This document shows, piece by piece, positions 1 through 5,209 of a DNA stretch of 5,209 bases (position 1 is the first letter of the stretch; each line of letters begins with the position of its first letter). The notes below the pieces were generated by a model, which did no database searches, was not told where the DNA came from, and was given only the letters and a program-made list of their open reading frames with translations. Source of the DNA: Candidatus Agrococcus pullicola (GTDB taxonomy: Bacteria > Actinomycetota > Actinomycetes > Actinomycetales > Microbacteriaceae); the NCBI GenBank assembly GCA_019115685.1, contig DXDC01000040.1:1-5209 (forward strand), written 5' to 3'. A program made the position numbers and the translations under genes.

Positions 1-648
1 GACGAAATCAACCGTTCGAGTGCGAAGACGCAGTCGGCGATGCTCGAGGCGATGCAGGAGCGCCAGACGTCGATCGGCGGAGAAACGCATCCGCTGCCGA
101 AGCCCTTCTTCGTGCTCGCTACCCAGAACCCCATCGAACAAGAGGGAACGTACACGCTGCCCGAAGCGCAGCTCGATCGTTTCCTACTGAAGGAGATCCT
201 CGACTACCCGAACCCCAGTGAGGAGGCCGAGATCGTACGCCGCATCGAGACGGGCGTGTTCGACCAGGGGCCGGATGCTCCCGTCGCGTCGTTGGAGGAC
301 GTCATGCGCCTCCAGGGGCTCACGAAGCGCGTCTACATCGATCAGGCCATCACAAACTACATCGTGCAGTTGATGTACGTCACGCGTCACCCTTCCGACT
401 ACGTCGGCGCTCAGCTGTCGGAGTATCTGCAGTACGGCGCCAGCCCGCGTGGCTCGATCGCGTTCTCCCAGGCGGGCCGTGCGCTCGCACTCATCCGCGG
501 CCGCGACTACGTGATTCCCGAGGACGTGAAAGACCTCAGCCACGTCATCCTGCGCCACCGCATCATCCTGAACTACGAAGCCGAAGCGGACGGTGTTTCG
601 AGCGAGCAGGTCATCGACGCCATCTTCGGCTCGGTTCGTACCCCGTAG
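1..648 (+). CDS. MoxR family AAA+ ATPase, C-terminal part (5' end outside window)
   Basis: Partial gene open from the first base; 215 codons are visible and about the first third is missing. The visible protein begins exactly at the Walker B/MoxR signature DEINR, followed by KTQSAMLEAMQER. Then come sensor 1 ATQNP (visible residues 40-44), the PEAQLDRF segment with the expected arginine finger (about 58-61), and sensor 2 in GASPRGS (Arg about 150). It closes with the helical lid, including EDVKDLSHVILRHRI. These are the hallmark motifs of MoxR AAA+ ATPases, cytoplasmic chaperone-like ATPases usually encoded beside VWA proteins. Walker A lies upstream and cannot be checked. All visible catalytic positions are intact, so an active ATPase is expected. 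The stop at 646-648 is 14 bp before the DUF58 gene, indicating one transcript. The ATG at 40 is an internal methionine, not the start. The specific substrate is not known from the sequence. Confidence 0.96.
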   Translation, partial: DEINRSSAKTQSAMLEAMQERQTSIGGETHPLPKPFFVLATQNPIEQEGTYTLPEAQLDRFLLKEILDYPNPSEEAEIVRRIETGVFDQGPDAPVASLEDVMRLQGLTKRVYIDQAITNYIVQLMYVTRHPSDYVGAQLSEYLQYGASPRGSIAFSQAGRALALIRGRDYVIPEDVKDLSHVILRHRIILNYEAEADGVSSEQVIDAIFGSVRTP

Positions 649-651
649 GAG
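647..651 (+). promoter_or_regulatory. Ribosome binding site for the DUF58 gene
   Basis: AGGAG overlaps the MoxR stop codon and lies 11 nt before GTG 663. The alternative ATG at 678 would be 26 nt away, so this site favours the GTG start. Confidence 0.6.
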
Positions 652-662
652 TTCGATTCCCT

Positions 663-1553
663 GTGAAGCAACGACTCATGAAGGTCAAAACGCGGATGCG
701 CATTCACGCGCACCGCAAGACCATCGAGTTGCTGGATGGCGAGTACTCCTCTATCCATCACGGCCGGAGTCACGATTTCGACGACCTGCGCGAATATGCA
801 CCGGGCGACGAGGTCAAGGACATCGATTGGAAAGCGACAGCTCGCTCCAACGTGCCGTTGATCAAGCGCTACATCGCGTCCCGTCAGCACAACATCGTCT
901 TCGTCGTCGATACCGGGCGGGGGATGGCCGCCGTCGGTGAGAGCGGCGAGCCGAAGTCCGAGATCGCAATTCAGGCCGTCGGCGTGCTCGCCTATCTCGC
1001 GACTCGGCACGGGGACCGGGCGGCGCTGTTCACCGGAAACAGCGATAATCTCGATCACATGCCGCAGGGCGGATCGGAAGCCCATATCGAGCGAATGCTG
1101 CGGAGAATCGACGAATCGATCACGCTGCAATCACCGCAGAGCGATATGACTTTCGTCCTGACGCAGGTGGCGCGCCGGCTGAAGCACAGGTCTATCGTGT
1201 TCATCGTGGCCGACGACATTCTGCTCAATCCCGACATGGTGACGCAGCTGGGTCGCCTGCACGCCCGTCACGAAGTGATGTGGGTGTCTGTCGGCGATGC
1301 GGACCTCATGGCAAGGTCGGCCGGCGCGCCAGCGGTCTGGGGCGTCGACACCAGGGCTGAGCTGCCGGATTTCGTTCGTCGCAGCCGCAAACTGCAGCGT
1401 GTCTTCGACCGCGGTGTCGAGCAGCGGCGAGATCTGCTCGAGGGAGAACTTCGCAAGAAGGGGGTCGCCGGCATCAGAATCGGTTCGATCAAGGAGACGG
1501 TGCCGTCACTGTTCCGTCTGCTGGAGAGGCACCGCCGTGCGAGCCGCGCTTGA
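663..1553 (+). CDS. DUF58 domain protein, soluble, MoxR partner
   Basis: A 296-residue protein. The DUF58 signature is clear at residues 38-60: DFDDLREYAPGD followed by IDWKATAR. Next comes a degenerate VWA-like fold beginning at VFVVDTGRGMA (about 79-89) and continuing with alternating strands and helices, including VFIVADDI. Many DUF58 proteins have two N-terminal membrane helices; this one has none and opens with a basic stretch, so it should be cytoplasmic. The family is nearly always encoded directly after a MoxR ATPase and is presumed to be its partner or adaptor; no enzymatic activity is established. The usual DxSxS metal motif is replaced by DTGRG (83-87), which argues against a normal MIDAS metal site. 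The GTG at 663 is chosen because AGGAG lies 11 nt upstream; an in-frame ATG at 678 would shorten it by five residues. The 3' end overlaps the next gene by 17 bp. Confidence 0.93.
   Translation: MKQRLMKVKTRMRIHAHRKTIELLDGEYSSIHHGRSHDFDDLREYAPGDEVKDIDWKATARSNVPLIKRYIASRQHNIVFVVDTGRGMAAVGESGEPKSEIAIQAVGVLAYLATRHGDRAALFTGNSDNLDHMPQGGSEAHIERMLRRIDESITLQSPQSDMTFVLTQVARRLKHRSIVFIVADDILLNPDMVTQLGRLHARHEVMWVSVGDADLMARSAGAPAVWGVDTRAELPDFVRRSRKLQRVFDRGVEQRRDLLEGELRKKGVAGIRIGSIKETVPSLFRLLERHRRASRA
1523..1529 (+). promoter_or_regulatory. Strong ribosome binding site inside the DUF58 gene
   Basis: GGAGAGG lies 7 nt before GTG 1537 and still within the DUF58 reading frame. It decides the start of the next gene, since the later in-frame ATG 1576 has no comparable purine tract at a suitable distance. 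Confidence 0.75.
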
Positions 1554-2013
1554 TGCTCCCGACCTGTACGGACCCATGGCGTATTGGCCGTGGTGGGTGC
1601 TCGGAGCACTCATCCTGACGGCCATCGCGATCGTGTACGCGGGGCTGTGGATCTTCGGACGACCCCGCGGCATCCTCGAGCCGCCGCCTCCTCCTCCGAA
1701 AAAGGTGGACGTGCGCAGCGTCAAGCAGAAGTACCTCGACCTCGTCGACGAAGTGGCATCCGAACACGGTGAGGGGGAGCTCGATCCCCGCGAGCTGTCA
1801 CAGCGGCTCAGCCTCGTGCTGCGCTTCTTCGCGCACGAGGCGAGCGGCATCGAGGCCGAAGTCATGACGCTCGAGGATATGCGGCACGCGCAAGTACCGC
1901 TGGTTCCGGGAGCCGTCGAACGTTACTACCCGTCTTCATTCATGAGAAAGGCGAAGGCCGACCCCGATGAGGCGATCGAGATGGCGAGAAGGGTGGTGGC
2001 CACGTGGGCGTAG
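1537..2013 (+). CDS. DUF4381-like single-pass membrane protein
   Basis: A 158-residue protein from GTG 1537. The N-terminus reads DLYGPMAYWPWWVLG, which resembles the Pro/Trp-rich segment preceding the membrane helix in DUF4381 proteins. One membrane segment follows at about 20-39, then GRPR, a hinge of six prolines (49-54), and a predominantly helical charged domain (about 60-158). The positive residues after the helix put that domain in the cytoplasm, where it could meet DUF58 or MoxR. Position between DUF58 and the first VWA gene is the usual place for DUF4381 members in MoxR operons. The soluble half is not convincingly like the family consensus to me, so the family name is tentative. The reading frame is open further upstream (from 1297), but that stretch is antiparallel to nothing and simply overlaps DUF58 in another frame. 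The 17-bp overlap with DUF58 suggests translational coupling. An ATG start at 1576 would give 145 residues and keep the membrane helix. Confidence 0.82.
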   Translation: MRAALDAPDLYGPMAYWPWWVLGALILTAIAIVYAGLWIFGRPRGILEPPPPPPKKVDVRSVKQKYLDLVDEVASEHGEGELDPRELSQRLSLVLRFFAHEASGIEAEVMTLEDMRHAQVPLVPGAVERYYPSSFMRKAKADPDEAIEMARRVVATWA

Positions 2014-2015
2014 GA
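2012..2015 (+). promoter_or_regulatory. Probable ribosome binding site for the first VWA gene
   Basis: AGGA overlaps the stop codon of the preceding gene and lies 6 nt before ATG 2022. A competing GAAGGG (1987-1992) lies 11 nt before an in-frame GTG at 2004, so the start is not fully settled. Confidence 0.5.
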
Positions 2016-2021
2016 ACAGTC

Positions 2022-2993
2022 ATGTGGTGGTGGTGGGTTCCCATCGTGATCGTCGTCGTCGTGCTTGCCCTCCTCGCCGGGTTCTTGATCTTCCGACGCC
2101 GCCGATCGTCGTCATCGGGTCTCCCCGTTGCTCACGTCGATCGCCTGACGGGGCTCAAGGCGTACCGTACGGCAATGCGCGAGTACCGCTTCCTGACCGC
2201 TGCGGCAGTCGTGCTGGTGATGATCATCGCATCCGTCACGGCCGTCACTGCGGCACGGCCCGCCACGGTGGATGCGCAACAGAACGAGGACTACAAGCGA
2301 GACATCCTGCTCTGCCTCGATGTATCCGGTTCGATGGTGAATGTCGATGCCGAGATCGTCAGGATCTACAGGCAGATCGTGCAGGGCCTGAGCGGGGAGC
2401 GCATCGGGATGCGCATCTGGGATGCCAGCGGCTATCTCGCATTCCCCATGACGAGCGACTACGACTACATCATGGAGCAGCTCGACAAGTACGAGGACGC
2501 TTTCGAAGGCCGTGGAGACTTCGACTACCGCGCCGGTACGAGCTCGATCGCGGGTGCTTCACTTGTCGGTGACGGGCTCGCCAGCTGCGCAACGGACTTC
2601 GCGAATCTGAATGAAGACAACGATCGCCCGCGCTCGATCATTCTCGCAACCGACAACTTCGTGAACGGCAACCAGGTGTACTCGCTCGAGCAGGCGGGGC
2701 AGCTCGCGATCGACAACGAAGTGCGCGTCTACGCCATCAATCCCGCACATTTCCCGACGGACGAGCCCTCGATCCAGCTGCAGGAAGTCGTCGAGGCCAC
2801 CGGCGGCGAGTATTTCCCGTTGGATTTCGGCGGCACTGTGCGCACCATCATCGACGAGATCAACGCACTCGAGGCCGGCTACATTCAAACGCCGCCGGAG
2901 GTGCAAGTGATCGATAACCCGGCTAACAGGCCGATGTGGATCGCGGTATTGATGCTCGGTCTGCTCGGATTGGCTTGGAGGGCGAGACTATGA
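2022..2993 (+). CDS. BatA-like VWA domain membrane protein (first of two)
   Basis: A 323-residue protein from ATG 2022. Architecture: membrane helix at about 6-24 after a four-tryptophan start; RRRR and a basic loop (25-56) that should be cytoplasmic; second helix at about 58-78; VWA domain at about 93-290; C-terminal helix at about 304-318 ending in WRARL. This TM-TM-VWA-TM layout is that of BatA/BatB proteins and places the VWA domain outside the cytoplasmic membrane. The MIDAS metal site looks complete: DVSGS (100-104), Thr173 in AGTSS, and Asp211 in LATDN. MIDAS-containing VWA domains bind a divalent cation and acidic partners. Two cysteines, Cys98 next to the MIDAS strand and Cys189, fall in the exported domain. 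GTG 2004 would add six residues. The gene ends in an ATGA overlap with the second VWA gene, so the two proteins are probably made in similar amounts. The partner or substrate is not identifiable. Confidence 0.93.
   Translation: MWWWWVPIVIVVVVLALLAGFLIFRRRRSSSSGLPVAHVDRLTGLKAYRTAMREYRFLTAAAVVLVMIIASVTAVTAARPATVDAQQNEDYKRDILLCLDVSGSMVNVDAEIVRIYRQIVQGLSGERIGMRIWDASGYLAFPMTSDYDYIMEQLDKYEDAFEGRGDFDYRAGTSSIAGASLVGDGLASCATDFANLNEDNDRPRSIILATDNFVNGNQVYSLEQAGQLAIDNEVRVYAINPAHFPTDEPSIQLQEVVEATGGEYFPLDFGGTVRTIIDEINALEAGYIQTPPEVQVIDNPANRPMWIAVLMLGLLGLAWRARL
2977..2982 (+). promoter_or_regulatory. Ribosome binding site fixing the start of the second VWA gene
   Basis: GGAGGG lies 7 nt before ATG 2990. It rules against the longer in-frame start at 2936, which would add 18 residues (with several Arg) encoded inside the previous gene. 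Confidence 0.75.
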
Positions 2994-3973
2994 CGCTACT
3001 GCCCGACATTCCGCTGCCCGCACTCGTTATCGCGACCTTCGGTCTGCTTGCGTTCTGCGTCTGGCGTGCCATCGTGGCGCGGAAACAGCTCATCGGCTGG
3101 ATCAGGCGCGGCGTCATGGTGCTGCTCGTGGCGGCCATGATCGCGCATCCCGGCGTCCCCGGCGGGCTCGTGCCGACCGGCTCCATCTCCGCGAACGTCT
3201 TCCTCGTCATCGACACATCGCAGTCCATGGCCGCGGAGGACTGGGGCGACGAAACGCGCCTCGACGGAGTTCGGGAGGACGTCAGGGACGTCGCCTACGC
3301 GTTCGCCGGTGCCGACATCTCCGTGATCACGTTCAACTCGACGGCAACGCTCAACGTTCCCCTGACGAGCGACGGATCCGCCGTCATCGAGATGGTGCGC
3401 GCAACGCGCCCGGAGATCGCGGAGACCTCCCGCGGCTCTTCCATCAGCGCGGGAAGGGATTTGCTCGTCGAGGAGGTGGAACGACTGAACAGCAACAGCC
3501 CCGGCGACCCGATCATCGTCATCTACATGGGTGACGGGGAGCAGACCAGCGCGGACCCGGTCGATTCCTTCGCAGACCTTAACGGCAAGATCAGCGGAGG
3601 ATTCGTGCTCGGTTACGGCACCGAGGAAGGCGCGCAGATGCCGCGCTCCACGTACACGGGCCTCAGCGAGGAATACGTCATCGACCCGTCGACGGGTGAG
3701 CCCGCGATTTCGTCCATCGACCAGTCGAACCTGCAGTCGATTGCGAGCGAAGCGGGCCTCACGTACCTGCACAGGAGCCCCGGCACCGAGCTGCGAACGA
3801 GCCTCGACGGACTTTCGGATGGCGACGCGGAGGTCTCCATGGAGCGGATGCGCGAATCGCGTCTCGACCTTTACTGGGTCTTCGCCTATCCGCTGGCCGC
3901 GCTGCTGGCCTGGGAGGCATTCCACATCATGCGCCAGATCCGGAAGACCGTTCCGCCGAAGGAGCCGTCATGA
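2990..3973 (+). CDS. BatA/BatB-like VWA domain membrane protein (second of two)
   Basis: A 327-residue protein starting within the ATGA overlap with the previous gene. Layout: membrane helix at about 10-28, basic cytoplasmic loop (ARKQLIGWIRR, 30-40), second helix at about 41-57, VWA domain at about 67-285, C-terminal helix at about 293-312, and a basic tail with RQIRK inside the cell. The VWA domain therefore faces outward. MIDAS residues: DTSQS (75-79) and Asp182 in MGDGE. The third position, usually Thr, appears to be Ser150 in RGSSIS. After DTSQSM comes AAED, then TRLDG (89-93), which matches the loop typical of BatA-type proteins. It shares architecture but little obvious sequence with the preceding VWA protein, consistent with an old duplication and a heteromeric pair. 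The next gene starts in another ATGA overlap. Extracytoplasmic ligand unknown. Confidence 0.93.
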   Translation: MTLLPDIPLPALVIATFGLLAFCVWRAIVARKQLIGWIRRGVMVLLVAAMIAHPGVPGGLVPTGSISANVFLVIDTSQSMAAEDWGDETRLDGVREDVRDVAYAFAGADISVITFNSTATLNVPLTSDGSAVIEMVRATRPEIAETSRGSSISAGRDLLVEEVERLNSNSPGDPIIVIYMGDGEQTSADPVDSFADLNGKISGGFVLGYGTEEGAQMPRSTYTGLSEEYVIDPSTGEPAISSIDQSNLQSIASEAGLTYLHRSPGTELRTSLDGLSDGDAEVSMERMRESRLDLYWVFAYPLAALLAWEAFHIMRQIRKTVPPKEPS

Positions 3974-4731
3974 CCATCACGGACGGCCAGCGTCGACGCT
4001 GGCGCAACATACTGATGCTCTGCGTGATCCCCGTCGCGCTGGTGGGTCTCGCGGTCTCCACAAAGTTCTTCACGACGGAGATGAGCGCGAACTCATCGAT
4101 CACTGCGTACGACCACCGCGCCTATCAGGAAGCCGCGGACCAGACGGAGCCGCTGTTCTGGTGGAACTTCTACGAGCAGTGGCGAGCCCCCTACAACAAA
4201 GGCGTAGCGCTCGGGATGAGCGGAGAGCTCGAAGAGTCCAGGCAACTGCTCGAGGAGGCGCTCACGCTGCACCCGGATCCCGAGTCCAACGAATTCTGCG
4301 TGATCTACACCAACCTCGTCTACGTCATCGAGAAGCAGGGAGACGAGCAGCGTGAGATCGGCGATCGGGACACGGCGAATCAGTTCTATTACGAAGCTCT
4401 CGGCCTGATCGAACAGGCGCCACCGGGTTGCTTGGAGGAACCAGCGGAACGCGACCCGAACATCCTGGAACAGCTCACGGAGTCTGTCCCTCGCATCGAA
4501 GCGAAGATCGAAGAGGACGATGGCGGCGGTGACGACGACAACGACGACAACGGCGACAGCAACAACGAGGAGAACGACGACAACGGCGGCCAGAACGAAG
4601 AGGACGACCTGACGGAGCAGGAGCAGGAGCTGCTGGAGCGTCAGCGCCAGTCGGAGCGCGACCGCCAGGAGCAGGACGGCTACGGCGACGACGAGAACGG
4701 CGGCGGAGACGGCGTCGACAAGCCGTGGTGA
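3970..4731 (+). CDS. Membrane-anchored TPR protein with acidic C-terminal tail (BatC-like role)
   Basis: A 253-residue protein; ATG 3970 overlaps the previous stop and AAGGAG (3959-3964) lies 5 nt upstream. A basic N-terminus (RRRWR) precedes one membrane helix at about 14-34, so the rest should be extracytoplasmic. Residues 72-105 fit a TPR repeat well (YNKG..L...G..., EEAL.LHP). A second, longer TPR-like repeat spans about 110-153, with an insertion around GDRDTA. Residues 181-213 are almost only Asp, Asn, Glu and Gly. A charged Gln/Glu/Arg helix follows (214-235), then a Gly/Asp stretch ending in DKPW. Bacteroidetes BatC proteins similarly combine TPRs, a Gln/Glu/Lys-rich segment and a Lys-x-Trp end, so an analogous adaptor role for the VWA pair is inferred. 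Two cysteines outside the membrane (110 and 154) flank the second repeat. It appears to be the last gene of the operon, and no function is demonstrated for it. Confidence 0.88.
   Translation: MTITDGQRRRWRNILMLCVIPVALVGLAVSTKFFTTEMSANSSITAYDHRAYQEAADQTEPLFWWNFYEQWRAPYNKGVALGMSGELEESRQLLEEALTLHPDPESNEFCVIYTNLVYVIEKQGDEQREIGDRDTANQFYYEALGLIEQAPPGCLEEPAERDPNILEQLTESVPRIEAKIEEDDGGGDDDNDDNGDSNNEENDDNGGQNEEDDLTEQEQELLERQRQSERDRQEQDGYGDDENGGGDGVDKPW
4509..4611 (+). repeat. Low-complexity GAC/AAC-rich tract within the TPR gene
   Basis: An irregular run of GAC, AAC, GAG and GGC codons encoding the acidic tail. It includes two adjacent perfect copies of GACGACAAC (4534-4542 and 4543-4551) and a further near copy around 4574-4584. 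Codons vary enough that this is not a clean microsatellite, but length variation between strains would be easy here. Confidence 0.75.
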
Positions 4732-4754
4732 TGCGGCCGTAGTTACGCCGAGGA

Positions 4755-4787
4755 CGTGTTCCGTCACGCGGAGCGCGATCGAACACG
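4755..4787. other. Inverted repeat in the TPR gene-proS intergenic gap
   Basis: Perfect 7-bp arms CGTGTTC (4755-4761) and GAACACG (4781-4787) are separated by 19 bp. Inside the loop, CGCG-GAG-CGCG (4767-4777) can form a small second stem. No T-run follows, so it is not a standard intrinsic terminator. It could be an RNA hairpin ending the operon transcript or an operator upstream of the proS promoter. The rest of the 110-bp gap shows no small gene. Confidence 0.4.
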
Positions 4788-4807
4788 GGGCACGAACGCT
4801 CGGTGAC

Positions 4808-4835
4808 CTTGAAGGCTCGTTCCGGCAGATAAGCT
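4808..4835 (+). promoter_or_regulatory. Probable promoter of proS, leaderless type
   Basis: The -10 candidate TAAGCT (4830-4835, TANNNT type) ends 6 nt before ATG 4842. Transcription starting the usual distance downstream would thus begin at the A of the start codon. A weak -35 candidate, CTTGAA (4808-4813), lies 16 nt upstream of it. No Shine-Dalgarno sequence is visible before the ATG, which fits a leaderless mRNA, common in Actinobacteria. The -35 is uncertain. Confidence 0.55.
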
Positions 4836-4841
4836 CGGATC

Positions 4842-5209
4842 ATGACCGCACGACTTTCGCAACTGTTCCTGCGTACTCTTCGCGATGATCCCGCCGATGC
4901 AGAAGTCGCCAGCCACAAGCTGCTGGTGCGCGCCGGCTATATTCGCCGGGCCGGCAGCGGCCTGTTCTCATGGTTGCCGCTGGGGCTGCGTGTGCGCAGG
5001 AAGATCGAGCAGATCATCCGCGAGGAGATGACTGCGGCAGGAGCGCAGGAAGTGCTGTTTCCCGGGCTGCTGCCGCGGGAGCCGTACGAGTTGTCGGGGC
5101 GCTGGACCGAGTACGGGGACGACCTCTTCAGGCTGCAGGATCGCCGTGGCTCCGACCACTTGCTCGCCCCGACGCACGAGGAAGTGTTCACGCTGCTCGT
5201 GAAGGACCT
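4842..5209 (+). CDS. proS: Proline-tRNA ligase (prolyl-tRNA synthetase), N-terminal part
   Basis: The gene runs off the window end after 122 full codons. It encodes the cytoplasmic class II enzyme that charges tRNA-Pro with proline using ATP. The visible part matches bacterial-type Pro[19 protein letters not shown] (24-40), [10 protein letters not shown] (42-51), the [13 protein letters not shown] block (76-88), FRLQDRRG (96-103), and LLAPTHEE (107-114). The TxE element (Thr111, Glu113) belongs to the proline-recognition loop. The start is well fixed: an in-frame TAA lies at 4830-4832 and ATG 4842 is the only start between it and the conserved sequence. It is separated from the VWA operon by 110 bp with its own promoter candidate, so it is probably transcribed independently. 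No open frame is closed here because the 3' end, including the editing and anticodon-binding domains, is outside the window. Confidence 0.96.
   Translation, partial: MTARLSQLFLRTLRDDPADAEVASHKLLVRAGYIRRAGSGLFSWLPLGLRVRRKIEQIIREEMTAAGAQEVLFPGLLPREPYELSGRWTEYGDDLFRLQDRRGSDHLLAPTHEEVFTLLVKD

Noticed and set aside
573..1130. Antisense open frame across the MoxR-DUF58 junction
   Set aside because: It lies opposite two strongly conserved families and shows no domain of its own.
1297..1536. Upstream extension of the DUF4381-like reading frame
   Set aside because: The frame is open but would overlap DUF58 by some 250 bp. Its translation is Ser/Arg/Cys-rich shadow sequence, and a strong SD sits before GTG 1537.
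2936..2989. 18-residue N-terminal extension of the second VWA protein
   Set aside because: ATG 2990 has GGAGGG at 7 nt and a typical hydrophobic start. The extension overlaps the coding sequence of the previous protein's membrane helix and has no SD support.
2996..3925. Long antisense open frame (309 codons) opposite the second VWA gene
   Set aside because: It has no recognisable domain and is rich in Arg, Val, Asp and Gly, as expected from the complement of a GC-rich gene. The plus-strand gene has clear MIDAS motifs and membrane segments.
4516..4608. CRISPR-like or tandem repeat array
   Set aside because: The short GACGACAAC units are in frame, contiguous and encode the acidic tail; there are no spacers.
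4093..4767. Antisense open frame (224 codons) with long Val/Leu/Ala runs looking like membrane helices
   Set aside because: The Val runs are simply the complement of the GAC/AAC codons of the acidic tail; no start context or domain supports it.
4779..4800. Possible LexA/SOS box (TCGAAC followed by another GAAC)
   Set aside because: The actinobacterial box needs an inverted GTTCGA four bases after CGAAC. Here the second GAAC is in the same orientation, so only a half-site exists.
4755..4800. Rho-independent terminator after the operon
   Set aside because: The hairpin arms are present but are followed by GGGCACG with no T-rich tract. It is reported only as an inverted repeat.

Overview
The window comes from a GC-rich bacterium, most probably an actinobacterium. 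Third codon positions are mostly G or C, two of the internal genes start with GTG, genes overlap in ATGA junctions, and the start of the proline-tRNA ligase gene looks leaderless. The inferred proteins also read like actinobacterial members of their families. I cannot name a genus from the sequence.

Positions 1-4731 hold one tightly packed plus-strand operon of the MoxR/von Willebrand factor A (VWA) type, related to the Bat (Bacteroides aerotolerance) operons. The order is: 3' part of a MoxR AAA+ ATPase (1-648, entering at Walker B); a soluble DUF58 protein (663-1553); a small DUF4381-like single-pass membrane protein (1537-2013); a BatA-like VWA protein with three membrane segments (2022-2993); a second VWA protein of the same architecture (2990-3973); and a membrane-anchored TPR protein with an acidic Asp/Asn/Glu-rich tail (3970-4731). 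Junctions are 14 bp, -17 bp, +8 bp, -4 bp and -4 bp, so the genes are almost certainly cotranscribed and several are likely translationally coupled.

Inferred division of labour: the MoxR ATPase and DUF58 protein act in the cytoplasm. The DUF4381-like protein presents a helical cytoplasmic domain at the membrane. The two VWA domains and the TPR/acidic domain lie on the outer face of the membrane. This suggests a membrane machine in which MoxR ATP hydrolysis is relayed to metal-dependent VWA adhesion modules outside. The substrate is not evident from the window. No transglutaminase or BatD-like gene is present in the visible part.

Positions 4732-4841 are a 110-bp intergenic gap. It contains a 7-bp inverted repeat and a probable promoter whose -10 hexamer lies exactly where transcription would begin at the next ATG. 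From 4842 to the window end is the 5' part of proS (prolyl-tRNA synthetase), a housekeeping gene that appears functionally separate from the operon. I saw no RNA genes, mobile elements, CRISPR arrays or attachment sites.
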